From NCBI GenBank assembly GCA_050246795.1, contig JBFWVJ010000003.1, positions 1 to 64,000 of the forward strand: a DNA stretch of 64,000 nt. Reading direction: 5' to 3'. How positions within the stretch are numbered: the stretch's first letter is position 1; every line of letters starts with the position of its first letter. The translations under genes and the position numbers were made by a program. The notes beneath the pieces are model-generated. The model worked only from the letters and a program-made list of their open reading frames with translations. It had not been told where the DNA came from and did not search any database. Positions 17,924 through 26,651 of the stretch are shown here, in pieces. This DNA comes from JBFWVJ01 sp050246795 (GTDB lineage: Bacteria > Patescibacteriota > Gracilibacteria > JAUYGZ01).

Positions 17924-18424
17924 ATGAAGCATCTCAAAGGAAGTCTTTCACTGCAGCAGTTCCAAGAAAAGACGGATCATTTTTTGTCATGGATTGAACT
18001 GAGAAAAATGAACGGATTCCTTGGTTCGGAAATAAATGAGGTGAGAACCATTCTGGAACAATGCCTGGTACTCGATGGGCTACCCGAGACTCTGGACTAC
18101 ATCACCCGCCAAATCAGACAAGAAATCCATAGTCGATGGAACCCGACCGTCCTGGGAAGAAAGTACAAATCCTACCAAAACAACACGCCTCGAGCGGAAG
18201 TGATGCAAGGATTTCCAGTCATCCTGCGCGAATATCTCGACACCCTCGTCCAAGTCGAAGCAGGAGCACTCGATGAAGAAACCCTCCATATCTTCGGGGA
18301 AATTCGAGAAAGGCTCACCAAGAGTGTTGAACAGCTGACGCTGAGAGCGACTGAGAAGCCAGAAAAACCTGTGGAAAGAAAAAAGAAAAGTGCCAGAACA
18401 AAAAAACCACGCTGTGACAAGTGA
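17924..18424 (+). CDS. Hypothetical protein, 166 aa
   Basis: Not recognised. Mostly helical, with a strongly basic Lys/Arg-rich tail (last 25 residues) that could bind nucleic acid. The start context CCTATG matches other genes here. It follows the calpain-like gene by 73 bp and precedes another small helical, basic-tailed protein, so the three may be functionally linked. Confidence 0.65.
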   Translation: MKHLKGSLSLQQFQEKTDHFLSWIELRKMNGFLGSEINEVRTILEQCLVLDGLPETLDYITRQIRQEIHSRWNPTVLGRKYKSYQNNTPRAEVMQGFPVILREYLDTLVQVEAGALDEETLHIFGEIRERLTKSVEQLTLRATEKPEKPVERKKKSARTKKPRCDK

Positions 18425-18452
18425 TTGACGAATGAAAAATCTGCACTATAAT
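18425..18452 (+). promoter_or_regulatory. Promoter of the 169-aa hypothetical gene
   Basis: TTGACG (18425-18430), 16-nt spacer, TATAAT (18447-18452). It overlaps the end of the previous gene and places the transcript start near 18459. This argues for the ATG at 18474 over the upstream ATG at 18432. Confidence 0.75.
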
Positions 18453-18473
18453 ACTGCAGATCTATTTCAGCCT

Positions 18474-18983
18474 ATGAACTCCTTCGAATCGGCAAAATCT
18501 GAATCTATCAAAATTCTGGACATCGTCAGAGAGTACCATCACCTGACGCTCTTGGATGAGGAAGTCTTCCTGATCCGGAGCTTTCTGGCAGGGGCACTGA
18601 AGAAAACCCCTCAAACAAGTATCACTCCGACCTGTTCAAGTTTTTGGGATGCAAAATCATCAAATGACCGTGCTGCCCACCGAGAGGATCTTCGAATGAT
18701 CAAACGAAATGAACTGATCGCGAACATCAACCGATTGCTTGATATCAGCCAAGAACTTGACGAGAGACAAATCCAATTCATCGCTCTGGAAATCTCAGAT
18801 GAAATCAAAAATTGCCATCGATCAATTCGGAAAAAACGAAGACCGGTACAGGACGAAAACAGCACAGAACCAGTGATGGATCCATATGCCGGCCGCGAAG
18901 CAACCAGAACCACAGAAAGAGGGAGCAATGGGGGTGGCCCAAAGCCGAAATATGTTCGCAAACACTCCGCAAGACATCGCTAG
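18474..18983 (+). CDS. Hypothetical protein, 169 aa
   Basis: Not recognised. Helical in its first two thirds, with a basic, Gly/Pro-rich and probably disordered tail ending KHSARHR. The start at 18474 (CCTATG context) was chosen because the promoter's -10 box lies inside the longer reading frame. It resembles the preceding gene in size, helical body and basic tail, but I see no convincing sequence homology. Confidence 0.6.
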   Translation: MNSFESAKSESIKILDIVREYHHLTLLDEEVFLIRSFLAGALKKTPQTSITPTCSSFWDAKSSNDRAAHREDLRMIKRNELIANINRLLDISQELDERQIQFIALEISDEIKNCHRSIRKKRRPVQDENSTEPVMDPYAGREATRTTERGSNGGGPKPKYVRKHSARHR

Positions 18984-18992
18984 GATTATCCT

Positions 18993-19021
18993 TTGACTCG
19001 TCAATAGCTGCTCACTACACT
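18993..19021 (+). promoter_or_regulatory. Promoter of the thrC leader
   Basis: TTGACT (18993-18998), 17-nt spacer, TACACT (19016-19021). The transcript should start near 19028, about 165 nt before thrC, leaving room for the leader described next. Confidence 0.75.
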
Positions 19022-19039
19022 GGAGTGGAATTGAAATCC

Positions 19040-19130
19040 GTGAACCAACATTCGATGATCATTCGCCACCAATAACCTACCGCGAGGCATATCGTGAACT
19101 TTCTGAAATGCCTCGCAAGGGGCATTTTTC
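19040..19130 (+). promoter_or_regulatory. Putative transcription attenuator upstream of thrC
   Basis: A terminator stem AAATGCC/GGCATTT (19106-19112 with 19121-19127) ends in T's. Its 5' arm can instead pair with an upstream segment: GCGAGGCAT (19082-19090) matches ATGCCTCGC (19108-19116) perfectly. The two folds exclude each other. A short frame ends just before this switch at 19075 (GTG at 19040 or ATG at 19055; the end reads MIIRHQ and has adjacent Ile codons). This fits leader-peptide control by isoleucine, but that reading is inferred. Confidence 0.55.
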
Positions 19131-19193
19131 GTATCGATTCTCCCAAAGCTCCCAAAAATCCCAAAGCTCCCAAAGCCCTCACCCACTCCTCCC

Positions 19194-21020
19194 ATGAAGA
19201 CCTACCACCTCAAATGCTACCACTGCTCACGCCCCCACGAAGAGCATGAGTCCGTGACCGAATGCGTTGCTTGTGGAGGGCCACTCGAAACCTACTATGA
19301 CTATGAAGAAATCGAGCGACGACTGAATTTCCATTCGCTGAAAACAGCGCCCATTTCCGCCATGAAATACGTGGCCTTTTACCCCATCGACAACTTCAAA
19401 ACCATCGTCAGCCTCGAGGAGGGCGGCACTCCCCTCACCCATGCGAAGAACCTCGGACAAAAGCTGGGATTGAAAAACCTCTACATCAAAAATGAAGGAC
19501 TGAACCCCACCGGTGTCTTCAAAGACCGCGGCACCATGGTGGAAGTGACAAAAGCCAAAGAACTTGGAGCCAAAGCGATCTGCTTGGCCTCAACGGGAAA
19601 CATGGCCGCCTCGGTAGCCGCATACGCGTCGGCAGCGAAGATTCCCTGCTATGTCCTCGTCCCGGAAGGAACCCCCATCGGGAAACTCGCACAAACATTG
19701 ACCTTCGGCGCCCGTGTCATCCAGATCCGTTCCGATTATTCCCGCTGCGCGCAGCTGGCTTCAGAAATGGCAAAAAAGTTTGGCTACTATCTGGCAGGAG
19801 ACTACACCTTCCGCACGGAAGGACAAAAATCGCAGGGATATGAGATCATCGAACAACTCTTCTGGAAATCCCCCGACTACATCGTCTGCTCCGTCGGGAA
19901 TGGGACGAACCTCCACGCGATCTACAAAGGCATCAAAGAATTCCACATGCTCGGACTGATCGACAAGATCCCAAAGATCATCGTCGCCCAGACCACCGGC
20001 TGCAACCCGCTCGTCCAAGCCTTTGATGAAAACAAGAAAGACTTCGTAAAAGTCGAAAAGCCCAACACCGTCGCTTCCGCCATGGCAGTAGGCCAACCTT
20101 CGGATGCTCGTAAGATTTTGGAAGACGTCTATGAGTCTGGCGGCTCTTGCGAACAAGTCACCGACGAATACCTGCTCAAAGCCCAACAAGAACTCGCCCG
20201 TGAAGAAGGCATTTTCTCCGAACCTTCTGGAGCTCTGTCCTACGCTGTCGCCAAGAAGATGGCCGAGGAGGGACGATTCAAACCCGATGACGTCATCGTC
20301 GTCAGCGCCTGCGGCAATGGGCTCAAAGATCCAAAATCACCCCTGAAGATCCTGCCGGAACCCGCCACACTGGAACCAGAATTCTCCGAAATCGAGCGCT
20401 TCATTGATCAAAAACTCTACGCCATCCGTGAAAGCGGCAGTGAAGAAAAAACCAAACTGCTTTTTACAGAAAAACCAAACTTAGTGGACGTAGAACATAT
20501 TCTCCAACAGGAATTCGATATCGAGGTAAAGCCCGAAATCGTCGAGCGTATTTCAACAGGAGTCCAAAACTTCATGGAGAAAGGAAAAGAAATCAAAAAA
20601 TCGGACCTCCAGTACATCATCGAAGAAGTCCTCGACGAATTCTCCCTTCAGCAAAAAGTCCTGGAAGTCCTCGACTTCACCATTCAAACAAGCCTCCATA
20701 CACAAGCCCAAGCGGAAATAACAGCTCAGGCGTTTGGAAAAAAGGTCACTTTCAAGCATTCAGGAGTAGGTCCAGTCGACGCCGCCATCAGTGCCATCCG
20801 TGAAGGACTCAACCATGAGGACATTCTCCAGGTCCGACTGATTGACTATGAAGTGGAGATCGATTCCAAAGGCGTAGACGCCACCGTAGAAGTCAAGATG
20901 ACCCTGGTCGACAAAAACGGGAACAAAGTCGTGGCCCGAACCACCTCACCCGATGTCATCGTGGCTTCGATCCGGGCCTTTGAGAAAGGCTTCAATATCC
21001 TCTACAGCAAAGATCAATAG
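19194..21020 (+). CDS. thrC: Threonine synthase fused to a LeuA-type allosteric domain, 608 aa
   Basis: The first 415 residues are a PLP-dependent threonine synthase (O-phosphohomoserine to threonine). A CxxC...CxxC zinc-ribbon-like start is followed by NPTGVFKDRG with the PLP lysine, ASTGNMAASVAAYA and the SVGNGTN phosphate loop. The last 110 residues (HSGVGPVDAAISAIRE ... DYEVEIDSKGVDATVEV ... TSPDVIVASIRAFEKG) match the C-terminal regulatory (LeuA_dimer) domain of isopropylmalate and citramalate synthases, where Leu or Ile binds. A helical linker joins them. This suggests feedback control of Thr/Ile synthesis, in line with the leader attenuator and nearby ilv genes. The 3' end overlaps the convergent protease gene by 7 bp. 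Confidence 0.9.
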   Translation: MKTYHLKCYHCSRPHEEHESVTECVACGGPLETYYDYEEIERRLNFHSLKTAPISAMKYVAFYPIDNFKTIVSLEEGGTPLTHAKNLGQKLGLKNLYIKNEGLNPTGVFKDRGTMVEVTKAKELGAKAICLASTGNMAASVAAYASAAKIPCYVLVPEGTPIGKLAQTLTFGARVIQIRSDYSRCAQLASEMAKKFGYYLAGDYTFRTEGQKSQGYEIIEQLFWKSPDYIVCSVGNGTNLHAIYKGIKEFHMLGLIDKIPKIIVAQTTGCNPLVQAFDENKKDFVKVEKPNTVASAMAVGQPSDARKILEDVYESGGSCEQVTDEYLLKAQQELAREEGIFSEPSGALSYAVAKKMAEEGRFKPDDVIVVSACGNGLKDPKSPLKILPEPATLEPEFSEIERFIDQKLYAIRESGSEEKTKLLFTEKPNLVDVEHILQQEFDIEVKPEIVERISTGVQNFMEKGKEIKKSDLQYIIEEVLDEFSLQQKVLEVLDFTIQTSLHTQAQAEITAQAFGKKVTFKHSGVGPVDAAISAIREGLNHEDILQVRLIDYEVEIDSKGVDATVEVKMTLVDKNGNKVVARTTSPDVIVASIRAFEKGFNILYSKDQ

Positions 21021-22837
21021 TAAGCCAATCCAGTCATCATTCGGAACACGGATTCGATCATACTCCCTCGATAGATCGGTTCCCAGGCACGGTACTCTTG
21101 ACGGTTTGAGTCAAAGGGATCCAGGAAATTCTTTTCCTTGGCATACTGTACATACGGCGCGAACCAATCCTGAGTGGAGACATCAGAGAAATACGTCCGC
21201 TCAGCAGAAGCAGGGAGGGGGGCTCGGAAAATATTGAACATCATCTTCAGGGCCTCAGCTCTGTTGACAGAATTCCATCCCTGAAAAGTACCATCCGGAT
21301 ATCCTGAAACATACCCCATCGACTTCGCGTAGCAGACGTAGGGAGCAAACCACTCATCATTCACATCAGGAAAACAACCACGGTACTGAGCCAAACTCGG
21401 CTTTTGCCCAGTAGCCTCCACCAAGATCTTCACCAGTTCCGCACGATTCAACGCAGAGTAAGTCCCAAATGTCCCGTCAGGGTATCCGCCGATGACCTCC
21501 TGGGACTTTGCCCAACAGATGGCTATTTTATTCGGAACCCCAGAGGAAACGTCTGTAAAACAATTCAGATTTTCGCCATATCGATTAGCCAAAACAATCG
21601 ACAAATTTTGCAGTTGGTCGGTTCGATCAGCACTTGCAGTGATGTAGTCAATTCGAGAAACCGAAGGAGCGACTGGAGGGAGGCTTTGTGATACCTGAGG
21701 AACGGGTTCGGCTTGAGTCTCACTCGAAGCAGCATTGTTCTTCTCTCGTATCGCAGCATCGATGATCATATCCAATCGGTCATTGCTATGAGGACCCACA
21801 TAGAAAAGGGCTCCGTGGTCTTGGTAAAGTCCGTAGAGCCAGTTGATGATCGACGTCACCGGAATGACCACATTGAGCTTTGAGCCAGATTCACTACTGA
21901 CAGCAATGAAAGTAGGAATACCGACCAAGAAGCCGTCAGAATCAATAGCCGCCCCACCGGAATTTCCGGGGTTCACATCCGCAGTGGTCTTTAAACCTAT
22001 AATAAGCTCCTCCCCCTGATCGTTGTTCGCAAACAAATACCCGCTTACAAGTCCTTCAGTTAAATGCAAAGCAGCCCCTCCAATCGTTGGATAACCAATC
22101 GCATACAACTGCTCACCGATTTCAGGAACAATCGATGCATCGCTCATCAGTCCACGCATTTGCAAAAAATCTGTGTGGCGAGTTGTAGATCTGTTGGCGC
22201 CATTTGGCTGACAATTCTCATCCAGATCGCTGTCCTGTTGCAAGACGGCCAGGTCAAAATCGAGATTGTAATGAAGGACTCGAGCAGACTTCAAACAGTT
22301 CGGGGGATGAGCCGTATCCTCGGTGAAGGAAAGGATGATCTGGTCACTCGCACCATCCTTGATCGGATCATAGATGACATGAGCGTTGGTCAAAATCAGT
22401 CCATCTCTCGTAAAAACCACCCCAGACCCTCTGACCTTGTGCTCATTCAAATAAGGCAAATGAACCTCAATCAACTGCTGAATCTGCTCCTCAGACAAAT
22501 TGACAGCAGTCCCTCGACTTCGAAGCACTTGCTCCAAAGCCTCCCGTGTGAAAACGGTTTCAAGCTTACTTCCAGGGACTTGTTCAGATGGGATGAACTT
22601 CAGTCCCCCACGGCGAGAAGCCTCTAGATACACCACGGATCTCAATGCTGCATCGCGCACTTCTTTTTGCCCGGAAAGAATATTCGTCTTCAAAGATGAA
22701 GGAGTCGGCAGTTCCTCACCCTCATAGTTCAAAAGCGGAGGCGCGTAGTAAGTGCCAAGATCACTTGAGGCATGGGCCATAGAAACAGAAAGAACGGTAA
22801 GCAGACATACCGCAACACTTCGAGCAATGCTGTTCAT
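21014..22837 (-). CDS. Secreted trypsin-like serine protease with three SLH domains, 607 aa
   Basis: A signal peptide (about 1-23, AHA) precedes a DegP/trypsin-like domain with His153 (LTNAHVI), Asp195 (DFDLAVL) and Ser293 (NPGNSGGAAI). No PDZ domain is evident. Three SLH repeats fill the C-terminal 180 residues (CFTDVSS..., CFPDVNDEWFAPYVCYAK..., YFSDVSTQDWFAPYVQYAK...), with VIGGYPDGTFG and YVSGYPDGTFQ signatures. It should therefore be displayed on the cell wall or S-layer, perhaps processing surface proteins such as the SLH protein at 1714. ATG start without Shine-Dalgarno. Confidence 0.9.
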   Translation of the reverse strand: MNSIARSVAVCLLTVLSVSMAHASSDLGTYYAPPLLNYEGEELPTPSSLKTNILSGQKEVRDAALRSVVYLEASRRGGLKFIPSEQVPGSKLETVFTREALEQVLRSRGTAVNLSEEQIQQLIEVHLPYLNEHKVRGSGVVFTRDGLILTNAHVIYDPIKDGASDQIILSFTEDTAHPPNCLKSARVLHYNLDFDLAVLQQDSDLDENCQPNGANRSTTRHTDFLQMRGLMSDASIVPEIGEQLYAIGYPTIGGAALHLTEGLVSGYLFANNDQGEELIIGLKTTADVNPGNSGGAAIDSDGFLVGIPTFIAVSSESGSKLNVVIPVTSIINWLYGLYQDHGALFYVGPHSNDRLDMIIDAAIREKNNAASSETQAEPVPQVSQSLPPVAPSVSRIDYITASADRTDQLQNLSIVLANRYGENLNCFTDVSSGVPNKIAICWAKSQEVIGGYPDGTFGTYSALNRAELVKILVEATGQKPSLAQYRGCFPDVNDEWFAPYVCYAKSMGYVSGYPDGTFQGWNSVNRAEALKMMFNIFRAPLPASAERTYFSDVSTQDWFAPYVQYAKEKNFLDPFDSNRQEYRAWEPIYRGSMIESVFRMMTGLAYY

Positions 22838-22979
22838 GAGAAGAAATGAATAAATCTTGACCCTGAGTATAATGCGACAACAGGAACCCGATCATCCTTT
22901 TAAAGGTGACTATTTTCTCAAACATTCCAGAATAAGCATCCTCAGCGAATAGGGCTTTGCGGGAGCGCGCGAAGGAGAA

Positions 22980-23066
22980 TGGTGCCCAGGGCGGGACTCG
23001 AACCCGCAAGGAGTTACCTCCAAGGGATTTTAAGTCCCTCGTGTATACCATTCCACCACCCGGGCA
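22980..23066 (-). tRNA. tRNA-Leu (anticodon TAA)
   Basis: A full cloverleaf on the minus strand: acceptor TGCCCGG/CCGGGCA-type pairing, anticodon loop CTTAAAA giving TAA, a long variable arm and T-arm GGGTTCGAGTCCC. The CCA end is encoded. A promoter is visible at 23085-23113. Confidence 0.95.
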
Positions 23067-23084
23067 ATGCTTGAACGCCAAGCG

Positions 23085-23113
23085 ATAGTACTAAAAAGAA
23101 TCCCAAGATTCAA
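23085..23113 (-). promoter_or_regulatory. Promoter of tRNA-Leu
   Basis: Minus strand: TTGAAT (23113-23108), 17-nt spacer, TACTAT (23090-23085), about 19 nt before the tRNA. Confidence 0.7.
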
Positions 23114-23236
23114 AAAAATCATGACGACCAAAGAAACTCAGAAAGATTTACCTAAAACAACTCTCCGGAGCGATCGTGAGCTCGAAGTCCAATTCTCCGG
23201 AGCGAATGGAGGTTTGCGGAAGCGCGCGAAGGAGAA

Positions 23237-23312
23237 TGGTGGGTTGACTGGGATTCGAACCCAGGACCAGCGGCTTAAAAGGCCGTTGCTCTACCAGCTG
23301 AGCTATCAACCC
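23237..23312 (-). tRNA. tRNA-Lys (anticodon TTT)
   Basis: Acceptor GGGTTGA/TCAACCC, D-arm AGCTCAGCTGGTAGAGC, anticodon loop CTTTTAA giving TTT, and T-arm CTGGGTTCGAATCCCAG. CCA is encoded. A promoter lies at 23331-23358 on the minus strand (TTGTTA, 16 nt, TACTAT). Confidence 0.95.
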
Positions 23313-23330
23313 TTAAAAAAGTGCCCCAAT

Positions 23331-23358
23331 ATAGTACCAATATTTCTCTGTTTAACAA
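23331..23358 (-). promoter_or_regulatory. Promoter of tRNA-Lys
   Basis: Minus strand: TTGTTA (23358-23353), 16-nt spacer, TACTAT (23336-23331). The same TACTAT -10 box serves the neighbouring tRNA-Leu. Confidence 0.6.
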
Positions 23359-23414
23359 GATAATTCTCAAGGAATTCCGAAAGGATTTGTTAAGATAAAG
23401 GGGTATTAGACCCT

Positions 23415-23963
23415 ATGAAAAAGCTTTCTCCATTCCTCGCAGTTTCATTTGTCCTGCTCCTCAGCGCCTGCAGCAGTGAAGGTGAAATGACGTCCGTGGA
23501 CATGCTCCAGCAATCTTTTCAAAACTTCAGCATCAACGTCCCTGGCAACTGGAGGAGGATCAACCCAGACAATTTTGCAAATACCATTCCTACCGGAACA
23601 AGCGCTATTTTCATTGCGCCGGCGCAGGCGGACTTCTATCAAAATGCAAACATCGTAGAGGAATCACTAAATACTGATGCTTCATCATTGGAATATGCCA
23701 AGGCAAACATGATCCTGGGATCAAAGGCCATCATCGACTACCGCCCGGTTTCGACGGAAGAGATCGAAGCAAATGGAGTAAAAACGGTATACCATGTGTT
23801 CAGAGCTAGAAATGTGTCTACCGACCCGCTCCGCTTTTACGCGCAATCATACTTTGCCCGTGACAGGGTGGGATACACTCTCACCTGCATTGCTCAAGAT
23901 GAAAACATCGAGCAACAACAAGACTGTGAAAGGATTCTGAAAAGCTTTCAATTTGCTTCCTGA
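23415..23963 (+). CDS. Lipoprotein, PsbP/DUF1795-like in outline, 182 aa
   Basis: A lipoprotein signal with lipobox LSAC (Cys19). The mature part has a pattern seen in small exported PsbP/DUF1795-type proteins: SINVPGNWRRI near the start, a hydrophobic ANMILGSKAI helix, strands with KTVYHVFRAR and a final CERILKSFQF helix. Specific function unknown. Start context CCCTATG, no Shine-Dalgarno. Confidence 0.75.
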   Translation: MKKLSPFLAVSFVLLLSACSSEGEMTSVDMLQQSFQNFSINVPGNWRRINPDNFANTIPTGTSAIFIAPAQADFYQNANIVEESLNTDASSLEYAKANMILGSKAIIDYRPVSTEEIEANGVKTVYHVFRARNVSTDPLRFYAQSYFARDRVGYTLTCIAQDENIEQQQDCERILKSFQFAS

Positions 23964-24020
23964 AAAGTGTGCTGAAACAGTTTTTGTTTCCTGCTTTTTA
24001 TGATACCTTAGTTCAGCCTC

Positions 24021-24098
24021 GGTGCCGTGGCGAAGTGGCTTAACGCTCCGGTTTGCAAAACCGGCATTTCATGGGTTCGAATCCCATCGGCACCTCCA
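24021..24098 (+). tRNA. tRNA-Cys (anticodon GCA)
   Basis: Acceptor GGTGCCG/CGGCACC, anticodon stem CCGG/CCGG around a loop with GCA, T-arm ATGGGTTCGAATCCCAT and an encoded CCA end. Confidence 0.95.
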
Positions 24099-24148
24099 AC
24101 AGCCCGTCTCCACAACGATCTGACCATCAAGACAAGAGAAGAAAAATG

Positions 24149-24871
24149 TTATTTCCCTCTCCGCTGCTCTTTTACGTAATCACTTCCAAACCGCATCGAC
24201 GCATTTAAGAAGTCAACCCCATAAAGCTGATAAATCCACTGATAGGTCATTTCAAAAGAAACCTGCCAAAACCCGAATGAAGCCCAACAAAATGGAAGGG
24301 CCAATACGAGGAGGTAAGTCGTCGTGCCCATCGAAAAGTAGAAAATGAGCATGAACAGAAGGAAGGTAAACAGAGCAACCGCGCTACTGTAGAGAGTCAG
24401 AAGCAAGTGCTTATGATTGGCCACCACCTCCATCGCCACCACAGAAAAAATAGCGCCCAGCGCAATCAAAACCATGGCAATAATGCTCAAGCTGTCAAAA
24501 CTGGAAAGGGAAAGCAAAAGACTCAGAGGAGTAGAAACGACGAACAAAAGAGTGATAATGGCAAAAACATGCGACAGGGTCGACAACAAATACGTGTATC
24601 GTTCACGATCGCAGTAGTAAAAGAAGGTGAGGCTCGCCAGAGAAGAAACCAGCAGGGACAAATAAATCACCGCGAGCGTGGCAAACACAAATAACGGATG
24701 AACGACTCCATCCTGAACGGCGGCAAGATAAGAAGAAGCAAAAGTGCCGCTCAACAGCACACCTATCAAGAGCACCAAACTCCCAAACCCGCCACCGAAA
24801 AAACCCGCCATCGTCCGAAAGAAAATGTCTGAGACTCGGGTTTCTGGAGAAAAAGGAAAATTATAGGCCAC
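24149..24871 (-). CDS. Polytopic membrane protein of unknown function, 240 aa
   Basis: Six hydrophobic segments are visible (about 22-45, 60-80, 88-112, 122-145, 155-178, 182-205), with a charged C-terminus KEQRRGK. No family recognised. It lies 17 bp downstream of lspA on the same strand and is probably co-transcribed with it. Confidence 0.65.
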   Translation of the reverse strand: MAYNFPFSPETRVSDIFFRTMAGFFGGGFGSLVLLIGVLLSGTFASSYLAAVQDGVVHPLFVFATLAVIYLSLLVSSLASLTFFYYCDRERYTYLLSTLSHVFAIITLLFVVSTPLSLLLSLSSFDSLSIIAMVLIALGAIFSVVAMEVVANHKHLLLTLYSSAVALFTFLLFMLIFYFSMGTTTYLLVLALPFCWASFGFWQVSFEMTYQWIYQLYGVDFLNASMRFGSDYVKEQRRGK

Positions 24872-24888
24872 AGAGAGGGTTTATCTTC

Positions 24889-25332
24889 TCAAAAAAGAGA
24901 GAATCTCTTTGCCGTAATCCTATCGAAACTGAAAAAGAAAAGCAAGAAACCGATGGTAATGGCCATATCAGCGATGTTGAAAGAGGGATACGAATATATT
25001 CTTATAAAGTCTACCACTGCGCCATAGAGCACTCGGTCAATGAGGTTCCCTAGCGCACCACCAATAATCAAGCCAAAGACAAGCGCCGACCATCGGTCCC
25101 TACTCGTGTATCGAACATAATATCCCACCAAAAGTAGGGTTATACTGGCCGTGACCAAGATGGCAAGCACCCCGCGAAGCGGAAATGAAAAAGCCACTCC
25201 ACTATTCATCGACAGCTGAAGACCTACTTCATCAGATATCCACCACATCGGCAACGCAAGCACCCGCAAAACGAATTGCTTCGTGAGCTGATCGAGCAGT
25301 AGAATCACCAAGGCGATAAGTGGCATTTTCAT
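24889..25332 (-). CDS. lspA: Lipoprotein signal peptidase (signal peptidase II)
   Basis: An inner-membrane aspartyl peptidase that removes signal peptides from prolipoproteins; this window encodes several likely substrates. Four membrane segments. Family motifs DQLTKQFV, NSGVAFSF (usually NxGxAF), GGALGNLIDR and VVDFI...FNIADM contain both catalytic aspartates. 147 residues, a normal length. Confidence 0.95.
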   Translation of the reverse strand: MKMPLIALVILLLDQLTKQFVLRVLALPMWWISDEVGLQLSMNSGVAFSFPLRGVLAILVTASITLLLVGYYVRYTSRDRWSALVFGLIIGGALGNLIDRVLYGAVVDFIRIYSYPSFNIADMAITIGFLLFFFSFDRITAKRFSLF

Positions 25333-25377
25333 GAAAAGGCTTACGTCAAAAATAAGTGTAACAGAAATGGAACGACA

Positions 25378-25455
25378 GGAGTATGACGAACGAAAAGAGT
25401 ATCAGGAACATATTTCCTAATACTCGTGATACTCCTAAAGATCCTCATACTCCTT
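25378..25455. repeat. GAGTATCAGGA/TCCTAATACTC palindromic repeat, intergenic copy
   Basis: AGGAGTATGACG and GAGTATCAGGA are mirrored by TCCTAATACTCG and ATACTCCT. The core GAGTATCAGGA-6 nt-TCCTAATACTCGT is shared with the stretch inside obgE (48731-48844). It lies between lspA and the ftsW/rodA gene and ends 4 bp before the latter's start. Confidence 0.7.
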
Positions 25456-25459
25456 CCTC

Positions 25460-26602
25460 ATGAAAAAATCCATCGACTACGTCCTGCTGATCACGGTCCT
25501 CATCCTCATCTTTTTCGGCCTGGCGATGATCGCCTCCGTGAGCGTTTACGAATCCTACAACAAATTCCAACAAAACGATTTTTACTTTTGGAGGAGAATT
25601 CTCCAAATCGGCATGGCTTTTGCCGCCTTTATCCCATGCCTGATCGTCCCCTATCGATTTTGGGAAAAAATTTCGATTCTGGTCTATGGCTTCGCACTAT
25701 TTCTTCTTCTCCTCCTGTTCACATCCTTAGGAGGTGACTTCGGGACCTCAAATAGCTGGCTCGATATCCCCTATCTCCCGACCATTCAGCCTGTTGAAAT
25801 AGCCAAGTTCGGATTAATCATCTATCTGGCCCATTGGATGAGCAAGAACCGAAGTGAGATCCATCATTTCAAATATGGCTTTGTTCCATTTGTCGTGATC
25901 CTGAGCATAATGGTGCTGCCGATTGCGCTACAGCCAGACTTTGGATCGCTTCTAGTCATCATCTCTACTGCTGTAGCCGTTTTTCTGGTGGCCGGTGGAA
26001 GCTTTCTCCAAGTCACAGCTGGCGGAGTGCTGGCATCCATCATGGGACTGATCATTGCGCTGAATGTGGACTATATCTACAACCGATTCATGACCTTCTT
26101 CAACCCTGACCTCGATACGCTGGGGATTAGCTATCAGATCAAAAACGCACTCACCGCGATCGGCAGCGGAGGCCTTTTTGGACTCGGTTTCGGGCAATCC
26201 ATTCAAAAAAACGGGTATCTCCCCGAGGTACAAGGAGACACGATCTTTGCAGCGATTGGAGAAGAAATGGGGTTTGTCCGGACGGTAATCATCATAGCGC
26301 TCTACGTACTGATCGCTTGGAGAGGATATAGCATAGCCAGGAACGCCAAAGACTGGTTTGCGAAACTCATTGTCACAGGATTTACCACGTCACTGACGGT
26401 CCAAATGCTGATCAATGTAGGCGTGAGTATGGCGATATTCCCAAATACAGGGATTACTCTTCCTTTTATCAGCTATGGAGGAAGTTCACTCCTGGTGAGC
26501 TTGATGATGATCGCGATCATCCTAAATGTTTCCCAAGGCGGGACAAATGAGCAGCCATCCAGATCAAGGCGAAGCACGCTTCAGGCGAGAAGAGCCTATT
26601 AA
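25460..26602 (+). CDS. ftsW: SEDS-family glycosyltransferase FtsW/RodA
   Basis: A peptidoglycan polymerase of the SEDS family with about ten membrane helices. Motifs include LQPDFGSLLVI, FNPDLDTLGISYQIKNAL, AIGSGGLFGLGFGQS and FISYGGSSLLVSL. The YLPEVQGDTIFAAIGEEMGF segment looks more like FtsW (division) than RodA (elongation), but with one paralog in view the choice is not secure. 380 residues. Start context CCTCATG, directly after a palindromic repeat. Confidence 0.85.
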   Translation: MKKSIDYVLLITVLILIFFGLAMIASVSVYESYNKFQQNDFYFWRRILQIGMAFAAFIPCLIVPYRFWEKISILVYGFALFLLLLLFTSLGGDFGTSNSWLDIPYLPTIQPVEIAKFGLIIYLAHWMSKNRSEIHHFKYGFVPFVVILSIMVLPIALQPDFGSLLVIISTAVAVFLVAGGSFLQVTAGGVLASIMGLIIALNVDYIYNRFMTFFNPDLDTLGISYQIKNALTAIGSGGLFGLGFGQSIQKNGYLPEVQGDTIFAAIGEEMGFVRTVIIIALYVLIAWRGYSIARNAKDWFAKLIVTGFTTSLTVQMLINVGVSMAIFPNTGITLPFISYGGSSLLVSLMMIAIILNVSQGGTNEQPSRSRRSTLQARRAY

Positions 26603-26651
26603 CAGAATGTTGATTTATGAAGATTAGATGAAGAAATAAATCATGACTAAT

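Larger units (their letters stand above)
22946..23242. repeat. Shared ~40-bp sequence 3' of two tRNA genes
   Basis: AGCGAAT.G.GGTTTGCGG.AGCGCGCGAAGGAGAATGGTG occurs at 22946-22985 and 23201-23242. Each copy runs into the encoded CCA end of a minus-strand tRNA (Leu, then Lys). It is a common trailer, possibly a processing signal, a repeat-family insertion or a recombination scar. Confidence 0.6.

Noticed and set aside
18432..18473. ATG start at 18432 for the 169-aa gene
   Set aside because: The TATAAT box lies inside that extension, so the transcript would not contain this start.
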